In this document: piece by piece, positions 6,755-14,146 of the stretch
Numbering within the stretch: the stretch's first letter is position 1
Layout of the letters: each line of letters starts with the position of its first letter
From: an uncultured Collinsella sp.
GTDB taxonomy: Bacteria > Actinomycetota > Coriobacteriia > Coriobacteriales > Coriobacteriaceae
DNA length: 28,569 bases
Direction: 5' to 3'
Assembly: GCA_900554325.1 (NCBI GenBank)
Contig: USHA01000018.1
Span: 1 to 28,569 of the forward strand
Translations under genes and position numbers: made by a program
The notes under the pieces: generated by a model
What the model saw: only the letters and a program-made list of their open reading frames with translations
Databases searched by the model: none
What the model was told of the DNA's origin: nothing

Positions 6755-6790
6755 GCGGCATTCTGTTTTTCGGAATGTCGCTTTCGTTTT
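6755..6790 (+). terminator. Likely terminator between ileS and lspA
   Basis: GCGGCATTC (6755-6763) pairs with GAATGTCGC (6773-6781, one G-T pair), followed by TTTCGTTTT. It is the only structure of the 6507-6903 interval with a T-rich tail. The rest of the interval (6791-6903) is AT-rich and should contain the lspA promoter, but I cannot fix the boxes. Confidence 0.55.
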
Positions 6791-6903
6791 ATGCTGATTA
6801 TTTCGCTAGCGTTGGTGGATATGTCGTGCGCCCTGCGTGTGACAATATAAGATGGTTAATTGCGTTAAACGGAATTCGATTGTTCTGAGGGTAGGGGATT
6901 TCT

Positions 6904-7503
6904 TTGGGTCGTGCTGGGGATATGACGCCGCCTTTGCGTTGGCGGTTGGGTGTTGCTGGTGGGGTGGCGCTGGTTGTGCTGCTTGTTGACCAGTTGACCA
7001 AGCTTGCGGTTCGTGCCGTGGGCGATGCGCTGCATGTGACCGTCATCCCCGGCGTGATCGACTTCCTGTTTGTCCGCAATATCGGAGCCGCCTTTAGCAT
7101 GGGCGAGGGTCATGGCGTCGCTTTCGCTGTGTTGGCGCTTGCGGTCATTGTCGCCATTGCCGTGTACTTGCTCCGTGCATCCCAGCTCGCCCATCTTGAG
7201 GTCGTGGGCATGGCGATGGTTGCGGGCGGCGCCATTGGCAACGCAATCGACCGTCTGACTTTTGGCTTTGTGACCGATTTTATTGCCACCACCTTCATCG
7301 ACTTTCCCGTCTTTAACGTGGCCGATATCGGCATCACCGTAGGCGTCGTGCTTGCCCTCATCGGCTACATGTTCTTGAGCCCTGCGGCCCGCGAAGTCGA
7401 TGCGACTGCCGAGCTCAATGCCCGTGATGAGGCACGCGCCAAGCGCAAAGCCAAGCAGCGTGGGGAGCGTGCCCGCAAGATTCGCGAAAGGAATGAGCGT
7501 TAA
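6904..7503 (+). CDS. lspA: Lipoprotein signal peptidase (signal peptidase II)
   Basis: Integral membrane aspartyl protease that cuts the signal peptide from prolipoproteins after lipidation. Four membrane segments are visible. Conserved blocks in order: VDQLTK (29-33), VRNIGAAFSMGEG (58-69), GGAIGNAIDRLTFGFVTDFI and FPVFNVADIGITVG. The catalytic Asp pair should be D125 (FVTD) and D141 (NVAD). At 199 residues it is longer than the usual 160-170 because of a strongly basic, lysine/arginine-rich C-terminal tail. The TTG at 6904 has a good ribosome site (GTAGGGG six bases before); an ATG at 6922 also fits the family N-terminus but has poor spacing. The gene ends in TAATG, overlapping the next gene by one base. 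Confidence 0.95.
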   Translation: MGRAGDMTPPLRWRLGVAGGVALVVLLVDQLTKLAVRAVGDALHVTVIPGVIDFLFVRNIGAAFSMGEGHGVAFAVLALAVIVAIAVYLLRASQLAHLEVVGMAMVAGGAIGNAIDRLTFGFVTDFIATTFIDFPVFNVADIGITVGVVLALIGYMFLSPAAREVDATAELNARDEARAKRKAKQRGERARKIRERNER

Positions 7504-8516
7504 TGGCCGACATCCATATTCTCGTTGCCGACGATTGCGCTGGTCAGCGTCTTGACGCCTATCTGGGCTCCAATGACGGCTGCCCTACGCGCTCTGCCTG
7601 CGCGCATCTGATTGAGGGCGGTGCCGTATGTGTCAATGGCGAGACCTGTCTGTCTAAAAAGTACGCCGTGCGAGCCGGCGACCGTATTTCGGTCGATTTG
7701 CCTGAGCCGCACGATCCCACCGATGTGATTCCCGAGGCCATCCCGCTCGACATTCGCTATGAGGACGACTATCTCATTGTGCTCTCCAAGCAGCGCGGCC
7801 TGGTGTGCCATCCTGCGCATGGTCATGAGAGCGGTACGCTCGCGAATGCCCTGGTCTATCACTGCGGTATCGACCATCTGGGCACCGTGCAGGGCGAGGA
7901 TCGCCCCGGTATCGTGCATCGTTTGGATCGCGATACCTCGGGCCTTATGCTCGCGGCAAAAGACGACGACACCCAGCGCGCGCTCCAAAATCTTATCCGT
8001 ACGCGCACACTCGACCGCCGCTATATCACGCTTGTCCACGGGCACATCGCCATGGACGAGGGAACCATTAACACCGGTATTGCCCGATCGACGCGCGACC
8101 GTGTCAAGATGGCGGTTTCTGACGATCCTTTCGCGCGCCAGGCCATTACGACCTTTAAGGTCCTCGAGCGCTTCGATTCCATGCGTTTTGACGACGGCTA
8201 TACGCTCGTCGAGTGCCACCTGTTTACGGGCCGCACACATCAGATTCGCGTGCATATGCGCCATATCAACCATGCCTGCGTGGGCGATCCGCTCTACGGC
8301 AAGTGCGATGCACGCGCCGATCAGGGTCTGACCAGGCAATTCCTTCATTCCTGGCGCGTCGCATTCGACCATCCCGTGACGGGGGAGCGTATTGAGTGCC
8401 GCGATGAGCTGCCGTGGGATCTTGCCGCGGTTCTCGACGACCTGGCTCCTCGCTCACTCGGTTGTACTGCCGCTGGAGATGAAATCGTTCCGCAGCTCGG
8501 TCTTCTCGAAGCCTAG
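7503..8516 (+). CDS. RluA/RluD-family 23S rRNA pseudouridine synthase
   Basis: The enzyme converts uridine to pseudouridine in rRNA. The N-terminal S4 RNA-binding domain (about 15-75, QRLDAYL ... LIEGGAVCVNG) is followed by the catalytic domain with HRLDRDTSGLML (139-150, catalytic Asp D144) and GRTHQIRVHMRHINHACVGDPLYG. Length (337) is normal for RluD-like proteins. The ATG overlaps the lspA stop (TAATG), so the two genes form a translationally coupled pair, a common lspA-rluD arrangement. The exact target uridines (RluD type 1911/1915/1917 or other) cannot be told from sequence. Confidence 0.93.
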   Translation: MADIHILVADDCAGQRLDAYLGSNDGCPTRSACAHLIEGGAVCVNGETCLSKKYAVRAGDRISVDLPEPHDPTDVIPEAIPLDIRYEDDYLIVLSKQRGLVCHPAHGHESGTLANALVYHCGIDHLGTVQGEDRPGIVHRLDRDTSGLMLAAKDDDTQRALQNLIRTRTLDRRYITLVHGHIAMDEGTINTGIARSTRDRVKMAVSDDPFARQAITTFKVLERFDSMRFDDGYTLVECHLFTGRTHQIRVHMRHINHACVGDPLYGKCDARADQGLTRQFLHSWRVAFDHPVTGERIECRDELPWDLAAVLDDLAPRSLGCTAAGDEIVPQLGLLEA

Positions 8517-8534
8517 CCAGTATTAGGTGGTTTC

Positions 8535-8563
8535 TTGAACTCGGTAAGCCTGCGGTAAGATAT
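8535..8563 (+). promoter_or_regulatory. Probable promoter of the glycosyltransferase gene
   Basis: TTGAAC at 8535-8540 is followed after 15 bases by TAAGAT (8556-8561) or after 17 by AGATAT. It lies about 40 bases upstream of the next start codon, in the only gap between the two genes. Confidence 0.5.
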
Positions 8564-8598
8564 TCGGTTGTTTACGTAACGCGTTCTCGGGAGCCTGC

Positions 8599-9894
8599 AT
8601 GCTCGCCTTTTTACAAACCAACACACCCATCGTGGTCTTCAACCAGATTGTCGTCACGCTGCTCACGGTCTGCTTTCTGTACCAGGTGGTCTTCTTTGTC
8701 ATTGGCGCTCTTCGTGGCGAGGTCGCGCCTCCCAAGGCCAAAAAACTCCATCGTTATGCCTTCTTTATCGCGGCGCATAATGAGGAGGCTGTGATCGCCA
8801 ACCTCGTTCGCTCCATCAAGGATCAGGACTATCCGTCCGAGCTTATCGAGGTCTTCGTGGTCGCCGACGCCTGCACCGACAACACGGCACAGCTTGCGCG
8901 CGAGGCGGGCGCCATTGTCTATGAGCGCAACGACCTTGCCCGTAAGGGTAAGAGCTGGGTCATGGACTTTGGTTTCGACCGCATCCTTAACGAGTATCCC
9001 GACACGTTTGAGGGCTACTTCATCTTCGATGCCGACAACGTCATCTCCCGCGATTACGTGTCTAAGATGAACGACGCCTTTGACCAGGGATTCCATGTGG
9101 TCACGAGCTATCGCAACTCCAAGAACTTCGGCAGCTCGTGGATCTCGGCAGCTAATGCTACCTGGTATCTGCGCGAGGCGCGCTTTCTCAACAACGCGCG
9201 CAATATCTGCAGGACTTCCTGCGCTGTCTCGGGATCGGGCTACCTTATCTCCGCCAGCGTTATCGAGGGCATGCACGGCTGGCAGTTCCACACGCTGACC
9301 GAGGATATCCAGTTCACTACGTTCTGCGCCATTCACGGCATTCGCATTGGCTATGCGCCGGCGGAGTTTTTTGACGAGCAACCCGTGACGTTCAAGGCAT
9401 CCTGGAAGCAGCGTATGCGCTGGACCAAGGGCTTTTACCAGGTGTTCTTTACCTACGGCAAGCATCTTGTCAAGTCGATGTTCCGCTATCGCCGCTTTGC
9501 CGCCTACGACATGTTCATGACGATCGCCCCGGGCATGCTGCTGTCTTTGATCTCGATGCTCGCCAATGCCACGTTCCTCATCGTGGGCGGCCTTTCGCAC
9601 GGCTTCTTGGCTACCGAAGTTGAGATGCAGGCGTGTGCCGCTTCGCTCATTATGACCTTTGCGATGATGTACCAGACCTTCTTTATCCTGGCGCTGCTCA
9701 CGACCATCTTTGAGTACAAGCATATTCACTGCGCACAAAAGTGGCGCCTGGTGACCAACCTGTTTACCTTCCCGATCTTTATGTTCAGCTATATCCCCAT
9801 CACGGTTGCCGCACTGTTCCTGAAGGTCGACTGGGTTCCTACCCAGCATGCCGTAAACGTCACCCTCGACGAGGTCATGCAAGGCGCCAAATAA
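8599..9894 (+). CDS. Membrane-bound family 2 glycosyltransferase
   Basis: A processive-type GT2 enzyme resembling cellulose/hyaluronan/PNAG synthases in layout. One N-terminal membrane helix (about 13-38) precedes the GT-A domain: AFFIAAHNEE (54-63), VVADACTDNT (87-96), DAD metal motif FIFDADN (141-147), TED (234-236) as the catalytic base region and QRMRW (271-275), the QxxRW signature of processive enzymes. Three or so membrane helices follow (about 300-420). It probably polymerises or transfers a sugar at the inner face of the membrane for a surface glycan; the donor is unknown. The ATG at 8599 has GGGAG upstream. It is a single-gene unit, with a promoter before and a strong hairpin immediately after. 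Confidence 0.88.
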   Translation: MLAFLQTNTPIVVFNQIVVTLLTVCFLYQVVFFVIGALRGEVAPPKAKKLHRYAFFIAAHNEEAVIANLVRSIKDQDYPSELIEVFVVADACTDNTAQLAREAGAIVYERNDLARKGKSWVMDFGFDRILNEYPDTFEGYFIFDADNVISRDYVSKMNDAFDQGFHVVTSYRNSKNFGSSWISAANATWYLREARFLNNARNICRTSCAVSGSGYLISASVIEGMHGWQFHTLTEDIQFTTFCAIHGIRIGYAPAEFFDEQPVTFKASWKQRMRWTKGFYQVFFTYGKHLVKSMFRYRRFAAYDMFMTIAPGMLLSLISMLANATFLIVGGLSHGFLATEVEMQACAASLIMTFAMMYQTFFILALLTTIFEYKHIHCAQKWRLVTNLFTFPIFMFSYIPITVAALFLKVDWVPTQHAVNVTLDEVMQGAK

Positions 9895-9902
9895 CCACCA
9901 CC

Positions 9903-9944
9903 AAAACCACCACAAAGGGGACAGGCACCTTTGTGGTGGTTTTT
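9903..9944 (+). terminator. Terminator hairpin of GGGGACAGGCACC type
   Basis: Perfect 16-bp arms AAAACCACCACAAAGG (9903-9918) and CCTTTGTGGTGGTTTT (9928-9943) with loop GGACAGGCA, ending in T5. It starts eight bases after the glycosyltransferase stop. The same element occurs inverted at 2084-2126 behind the dehydrogenase gene. Confidence 0.85.
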
Positions 9945-9974
9945 GTATTTGATCGCTCAGTTGAGGGAGTTTCG

Positions 9975-10397
9975 ATGTTCTATATCCCGTTTTGGATTTG
10001 CATCTTTGCCGGCGCGGTCATTGATGCCCGAGAGCGACGGTTTCCCAATGAGCTTGCCGGCGCATGTGCCGTGGCGGCTTTTGCGGGCGTTTGGCTCGAC
10101 AAGGGTGTTAACACAACGCTTGACCACGCAGGTCTTGCCGTCATCGTGTATCTTGCTCTCGTGCTGACTGAGTCCCTCTGGCGTCGACTTCGCCAAATCC
10201 CGGGCATCGGCATGGGGGATGCCAAGGCGCTCTTCGCGCTTTGCACGCTCGACCCTATGGGTGGCATCGTGGCATTTGCCGTCGCACTCCTGGCCCTGGC
10301 CCTCTCCTGCCTCTTCACAAAATCGCGCTCCCTGCCATTGCTCCCGTTTTTAGTGCCGATTTTTGCCATAATCGAGGTCGTGGGCTGCACTTTGTAA
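9975..10397 (+). CDS. A24-family prepilin peptidase (TadV/CpaA-like)
   Basis: A small integral membrane aspartyl protease of 140 residues, the size of the peptidase-only CpaA/TadV type (no N-terminal methylase domain or Cys tetrad). The two catalytic aspartates are visible: D17 in AVIDARERRFPNE and D82 in the GxGD motif PGIGMGDAKAL. Several hydrophobic helices fill the rest. It would trim prepilin-like leader peptides for Tad/Flp or competence-type pili, but no pilin or secretion ATPase gene is in the window. The ATG at 9975 follows GAGGGAG by seven bases. The next gene starts 31 bases later, so the two are probably co-transcribed although unrelated in function. Confidence 0.85.
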   Translation: MFYIPFWICIFAGAVIDARERRFPNELAGACAVAAFAGVWLDKGVNTTLDHAGLAVIVYLALVLTESLWRRLRQIPGIGMGDAKALFALCTLDPMGGIVAFAVALLALALSCLFTKSRSLPLLPFLVPIFAIIEVVGCTL

Positions 10398-10428
10398 CCG
10401 ATTGCGCATCCTTCTTAAGGAGCATGCC

Positions 10429-11676
10429 ATGGCAACTAATCAAGAAACGGCCGTCATTAAGGCGCGCATGGACCGTATCCCCTCGGCGTTGTCGCCCGAA
10501 CTTGTCGAGCGCATTGCCGCCGATCGTGCTTCGGGCTATGTCAACCCGTATCGTTGCAACGACGATCAGGCTATTCGTCGTATTGATCGCGCCGCCGACA
10601 AAGGCACGCTTATGCGTCCGGCGTTTATGCGCGATACCGAAAAGATACTTCATCTTCCGGCGTACACCCGTTATGCAGGTAAAACGCAGGTCTTTAGCTT
10701 CCGTAGCAATGACGATCTGTCACGCCGCGGTTTGCACGTGCAGCTTGTCTCGCGCATTGCGCGCGATATCGGTCGCGCCCTGGGGCTCAATTGCGATCTG
10801 ATCGAGGCGATTGGCCTGGGCCACGACTTGGGACACACGCCTTTCGGCCATGCCGGCGAGCGCTTCCTCAACGATATCTTTCATGAGCGTACCGGCCGCT
10901 TCTTTTTCCATAACGTGCAGTCGGTCCGTGTGCTCGATGCCCTATATGGCCGCAATGTGTCGCTCCAGACGCTCGACGGCGTGTTGTGCCATAACGGCGA
11001 GTACGAGCAGCGCGAGTTTGAGCTCTCGGACATGGGCTCCTTTGACCAGTTCGACCGAACTGTCGAGGACTGCATTGCCGCGGGCTATGGCGCCATTGAG
11101 CACCTGCGTCCCATGACGCTCGAAGGCTGCGTGGTTCGCATCTCGGATATCCTTGCCTATGTTGGACGCGATCGCCAAGACGCCATTGCGGCGGGCCTGC
11201 TGGCGCCCGACGCGTTTGACGATGGCCTGGGCGGGGCTTACAACAGCTGGATCCTTACGCATGCCTCCATCGATATCGTTGAGCACAGCTATGGTAAGCC
11301 GCGCATCGAGATGAGCGAGGACCTGTTTGAGGAGATCCGCCGTGCCAAGCGCGAGAACTACGAGAAGATCTATAGCAAGGGCGGTATCGAAGGCGACTCC
11401 GAGGCGGAGCTGCGCGAAGCCTTCGAAAAGCTTTACGACCGTTGCCTGCAGGATATAAACGAAGGTGACGAGTCCTCGTATATCTTTAAACACCACATTT
11501 CTCGCATCGAGCAGCAGCTTTCCTACTACGATCGCGCCTATGCCTGGCAGAACGATAAGGACCAGGCGGTCGTGGATTACATTGCGAGCATGACGGACGG
11601 TTATTTCTGCGAACTGACGAGCAAGCTGTTCCCGGGTCTAAAGTTTCCGCATCGTACCTATATTAACGAACGGTAG
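10429..11676 (+). CDS. dgt: dGTP triphosphohydrolase-like HD-domain protein
   Basis: The 415-residue product belongs to the Dgt/SAMHD1-like HD hydrolases that split dNTPs to deoxynucleoside and triphosphate. The metal-binding HD signature is complete: SRRGLHVQLV (H103), GLGHDLGHTPFGHAGE (HD at 132-133, second His pair 136 and 141), and a later Asp in VVRISDILAYVGRD. The start at the ATG at 10429 is chosen because TAAGGAG lies seven bases upstream; the frame opens 27 bases earlier at a TTG with no ribosome site. Dgt proteins often need a dNTP effector, so the real substrate preference is open. In many Gram-positive bacteria dgt sits near dnaG; here it follows a prepilin peptidase. Confidence 0.9.
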   Translation: MATNQETAVIKARMDRIPSALSPELVERIAADRASGYVNPYRCNDDQAIRRIDRAADKGTLMRPAFMRDTEKILHLPAYTRYAGKTQVFSFRSNDDLSRRGLHVQLVSRIARDIGRALGLNCDLIEAIGLGHDLGHTPFGHAGERFLNDIFHERTGRFFFHNVQSVRVLDALYGRNVSLQTLDGVLCHNGEYEQREFELSDMGSFDQFDRTVEDCIAAGYGAIEHLRPMTLEGCVVRISDILAYVGRDRQDAIAAGLLAPDAFDDGLGGAYNSWILTHASIDIVEHSYGKPRIEMSEDLFEEIRRAKRENYEKIYSKGGIEGDSEAELREAFEKLYDRCLQDINEGDESSYIFKHHISRIEQQLSYYDRAYAWQNDKDQAVVDYIASMTDGYFCELTSKLFPGLKFPHRTYINER

Positions 11677-11691
11677 TTCGTATCCTTTCGG

Positions 11692-11697
11692 TATACT
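11692..11697 (+). promoter_or_regulatory. Possible -10 box upstream of rarA
   Basis: TATACT lies 41 bases before the preferred rarA start codon, in the short gap after dgt. No clear -35 is found at the right distance. Confidence 0.4.
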
Positions 11698-11737
11698 GGT
11701 TAGTGGAAAACGTTTTTGATTGATGCACGGGATGGCT

Positions 11738-13087
11738 ATGGACGACCTTTTTTCTGCTTCGACGCGCGAGCGTTCCTTTCAGAATGCGCCGCTTGCGGTG
11801 CGCATGCGCCCCAATTCGCTCGACGAGTACGTGGGCCAGCAAAAGGCCGTCGGTAAGGGTTCATGGCTGCGTGCCGCGATCGAGCACGACGTGCTTTCGA
11901 GCGTGATTCTGTACGGGCCTGCCGGTACGGGCAAGACGACGCTGGCCCACATTATCGCCAACCATACCAAGAGCGAGTTTGTCGAGGTCAGCGCCGTCAC
12001 GGGTACCGTGAAGGACCTGCGTCGCGTGATTGATGAGGCCAAGACGCGCCTGAATACGTACGACCGCCGCACCATTCTATTCATCGATGAGATTCACCGC
12101 TTCTCTAAGTCGCAGCAGGATGCCCTGCTGCATGCAGTTGAGAACCGTACCGTCATTATGATTGGCGCTACGACGGAGAACCCGTACTTCGAGGTCAACT
12201 CGGCACTGCTCTCACGTGGTCGCGTCGTGGAGCTTGAGCATCTGAAGGATGAGGATATCGCCACGCTTATTGAACGTGCGCTTGAGGCGCCGCAGGGCTT
12301 GAACGGTAAGTTCTCGGCCGATGAGGATACGGTCAAGACCATCTGCACGCTGGCAGCGGGTGACGCTCGCTCGGCGCTCACGACGCTCGAGCTTGCGAGC
12401 GAGATTGCCGTCACGCGTCCCGATACGGAAGGAACGCCAGCGCCCGCGGCGGGGGAGCGCTATCCCATCACCGTGGATGACGTGAAGATTGCCAACCCGC
12501 GTCGCGGCTTTACGTATGACAAAAACGGCGACATGCACTACGACATCATCAGTGCGTTCATCAAGTCCATGCGCGGCAGCGACCCCGATGCCACGATCTA
12601 TTGGCTCGCGCGCATGATCGATGCTGGGGAGGATCCTAAGTTTATCGCTCGCCGTATTATGATTCACGCTTCTGAGGATGTTGGCAACGCCGACCCGCAG
12701 GCGCTTTTGGTGGCGCATGCCGCGTTTAAGTCTGCCGAGGTCATTGGCTATCCCGAGTGCCGCATTAACTTGGCTCAGGCTGCACTCTATGTGTGTTTGG
12801 CCCCTAAATCCAACGCGTGTGAGGCTTCGATCGATGCGGCGCTGGCCGATATCCATTCTAGTGGGCTTCGCGAGGTGCCGAGTTATCTGCGCGATCGCCA
12901 TCGCCCGGGCAGCGATGAATACGGTGTGTATAAGTATCCACATGATTATCCCGAAGGCTGGGTCGATCAGCGCTATTTGCCCGAAGGCTTGGAACGCGGT
13001 GCATTTTGGCAGCCTGCCGGCCGCGGTTGGGAAGAATGGCGCGTAGAGCAAAGTGAACGCGACCGCAGCGGGAATGCACCGAAGTAG
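11738..13087 (+). CDS. rarA: Replication-associated recombination protein RarA (MgsA), AAA+ ATPase
   Basis: Clamp-loader-like AAA+ ATPase acting at stalled replication forks. Visible: the RarA N-terminus (MDDLFSA ... PLAVRMRPNSLDEYVGQQ), Walker A GPAGTGKT (60-67), Walker B ILFIDEIHR (D117, E118), sensor 1 GATTENP, arginine finger region ALLSRGRV, and the C-terminal tetramerisation domain (IYWLARMIDAGEDPKFIARR, then SEDVGNADPQAL). The length of 449 is typical. Three in-frame ATGs occur close together (11723, 11732, 11738); the third gives the MDDLF start seen in the family and has GGGA at a fair distance. Confidence 0.95.
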   Translation: MDDLFSASTRERSFQNAPLAVRMRPNSLDEYVGQQKAVGKGSWLRAAIEHDVLSSVILYGPAGTGKTTLAHIIANHTKSEFVEVSAVTGTVKDLRRVIDEAKTRLNTYDRRTILFIDEIHRFSKSQQDALLHAVENRTVIMIGATTENPYFEVNSALLSRGRVVELEHLKDEDIATLIERALEAPQGLNGKFSADEDTVKTICTLAAGDARSALTTLELASEIAVTRPDTEGTPAPAAGERYPITVDDVKIANPRRGFTYDKNGDMHYDIISAFIKSMRGSDPDATIYWLARMIDAGEDPKFIARRIMIHASEDVGNADPQALLVAHAAFKSAEVIGYPECRINLAQAALYVCLAPKSNACEASIDAALADIHSSGLREVPSYLRDRHRPGSDEYGVYKYPHDYPEGWVDQRYLPEGLERGAFWQPAGRGWEEWRVEQSERDRSGNAPK

Positions 13088-13187
13088 CTGCTGATAATTT
13101 TGTCCCACGTTGCTGCTAATGGCATGTTCGGTCCCCTTTGGGGTACCATGGAAAACGTCTGTATATCGATTCCTTTGGGAGGCTTGT

Positions 13188-13775
13188 ATGAGTCCCATTC
13201 AAATCGCCCTGCTGCTGCTCGCCGTTGCCGGCGTGTGGGCCATCGCTGAGCTCGCGCTTACCCTGCGCAAGACCCGCAATGTTGTCGACTCGCTCGATAA
13301 GACCGTGAACGACCTCAACAACACCATCGCCGAGGCTCAGCCTGTGGTGGCAAAGCTCGATGGCGCTGTCGATGAGCTTACGCCGGCGCTTGCCCAGATG
13401 GAGCCGCTGCTTAAGTCGAGCAAGACGGCAGTTGATGCCCTTACCTCCAATCTCGTAGAGGTCGAAGCCGTGGTTCGCGACATTTCCGAGGTTACGGGCA
13501 GCATGGCCGAGGCCAGCAATGCTGTGTCGAGCGTGACCGACTCTGCCGCCGGTGCTGTGCAGAAGCTCTTCAATAAGGTGAAGGCTCCTGCAACCGACGC
13601 CGATCGCAAGCTCGCCGCTGCCGCTGCGGAGGCCGAGCAGCCTACCGAGCGCGTCCTAATTGGCGAGGACGAGGCCGCCGCGGGCGACGCTGATGGTCAG
13701 AAGTCTGTATCCAAGCCGGCTCAGTATTACACCTATACGCCCGCCGAGACCTTTGAGGAGTCCTGCAATGAGTAG
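13188..13775 (+). CDS. DUF948-family membrane-anchored coiled-coil protein
   Basis: 195 residues: one N-terminal membrane helix (about 5-24), then a long heptad-rich helical part (VVDSLDKTVNDLNNTI ... AVDELTPALAQMEPLL) with few aromatic residues, and an acidic, disordered C-terminus. This fits DUF948 (YtxG-like) proteins, which in Bacillus belong to the general stress regulon; the molecular role is not known. The ATG at 13188 has GGGAGG six bases upstream; the frame is open further up but without a ribosome site. The gene overlaps the RsbW-like gene by eight bases and leads the sigma-factor operon, so a link to that stress circuit is likely. Confidence 0.75.
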   Translation: MSPIQIALLLLAVAGVWAIAELALTLRKTRNVVDSLDKTVNDLNNTIAEAQPVVAKLDGAVDELTPALAQMEPLLKSSKTAVDALTSNLVEVEAVVRDISEVTGSMAEASNAVSSVTDSAAGAVQKLFNKVKAPATDADRKLAAAAAEAEQPTERVLIGEDEAAAGDADGQKSVSKPAQYYTYTPAETFEESCNE

Positions 13776-14145
13776 CGAAGCAACCTGCCCTATCACGCTG
13801 ACCGTTGCCGGTGACCCGCGTCTCGCTCGCCTTGTGCGCATGACGGCAGCCAACGTTGGTGCCCTGTGCTCTATGTCTGTCGATCGCATCGAGGACATCC
13901 GCATGGCTGCTGAGGAGGCTTTCATCTTTGGTTGTACCGCGGTCGACTGCGATGACATCACCATCAAATTCGATGTCGATGAGACCCACGTTGGCATGAC
14001 TATTACCTTTGGCGACCAGGCTACGGTCGATGAAGACGACCAGGCTGCGGTGTATGCCGAGCTCATCCTCGCGAGCGTGTGCGACTCCTACGAAAAGACT
14101 ACGGCGCCCCTGACGCTTTCCCTCGACCTCAAGGCGGATATCTAA
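13768..14145 (+). CDS. RsbW-like (HATPase_c_2) protein, degenerate; putative anti-sigma factor
   Basis: 125 residues directly before a sigma-B-type gene, the classic place for an RsbW/SpoIIAB anti-sigma factor. The block DRIEDIRMAAEEAFIFGCTAV (39-59) aligns with the RsbW helix of the form DIEDMKxAVSEAxTNAI. The Glu is kept (E50), but the N-box Asn that holds Mg-ATP is Phe (F54), and no DxGxG G1 box follows (FGDQATVDED instead). Kinase activity is therefore doubtful, while sigma binding could remain. The ATG at 13768 lies inside the end of the DUF948 gene, seven bases after GAGGAG. The next gene starts two bases after its stop. No RsbV-type anti-anti-sigma gene is seen nearby. Confidence 0.7.
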   Translation: MSSEATCPITLTVAGDPRLARLVRMTAANVGALCSMSVDRIEDIRMAAEEAFIFGCTAVDCDDITIKFDVDETHVGMTITFGDQATVDEDDQAAVYAELILASVCDSYEKTTAPLTLSLDLKADI

Positions 14146-14146
14146 T

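Noticed and set aside
8611..9915. 434-residue frame antisense to the glycosyltransferase gene
   Set aside because: Shadow of a well-supported GT2 gene; it also runs through the terminator hairpin.
13124..13150. GGTCCCC/GGGGTACC palindrome as a sigma-B-type promoter or operator
   Set aside because: Spacing does not fit a GTTT-N14-GGGTAT type promoter; only a short imperfect hairpin.
13110..13187. Upstream extension of the DUF948 gene
   Set aside because: No ribosome site; the ATG at 13188 has GGGAGG and gives the expected membrane-anchor N-terminus.
12212..13198. 328-residue frame antisense to rarA
   Set aside because: Composition shadow; rarA has Walker A/B and family C-terminus.
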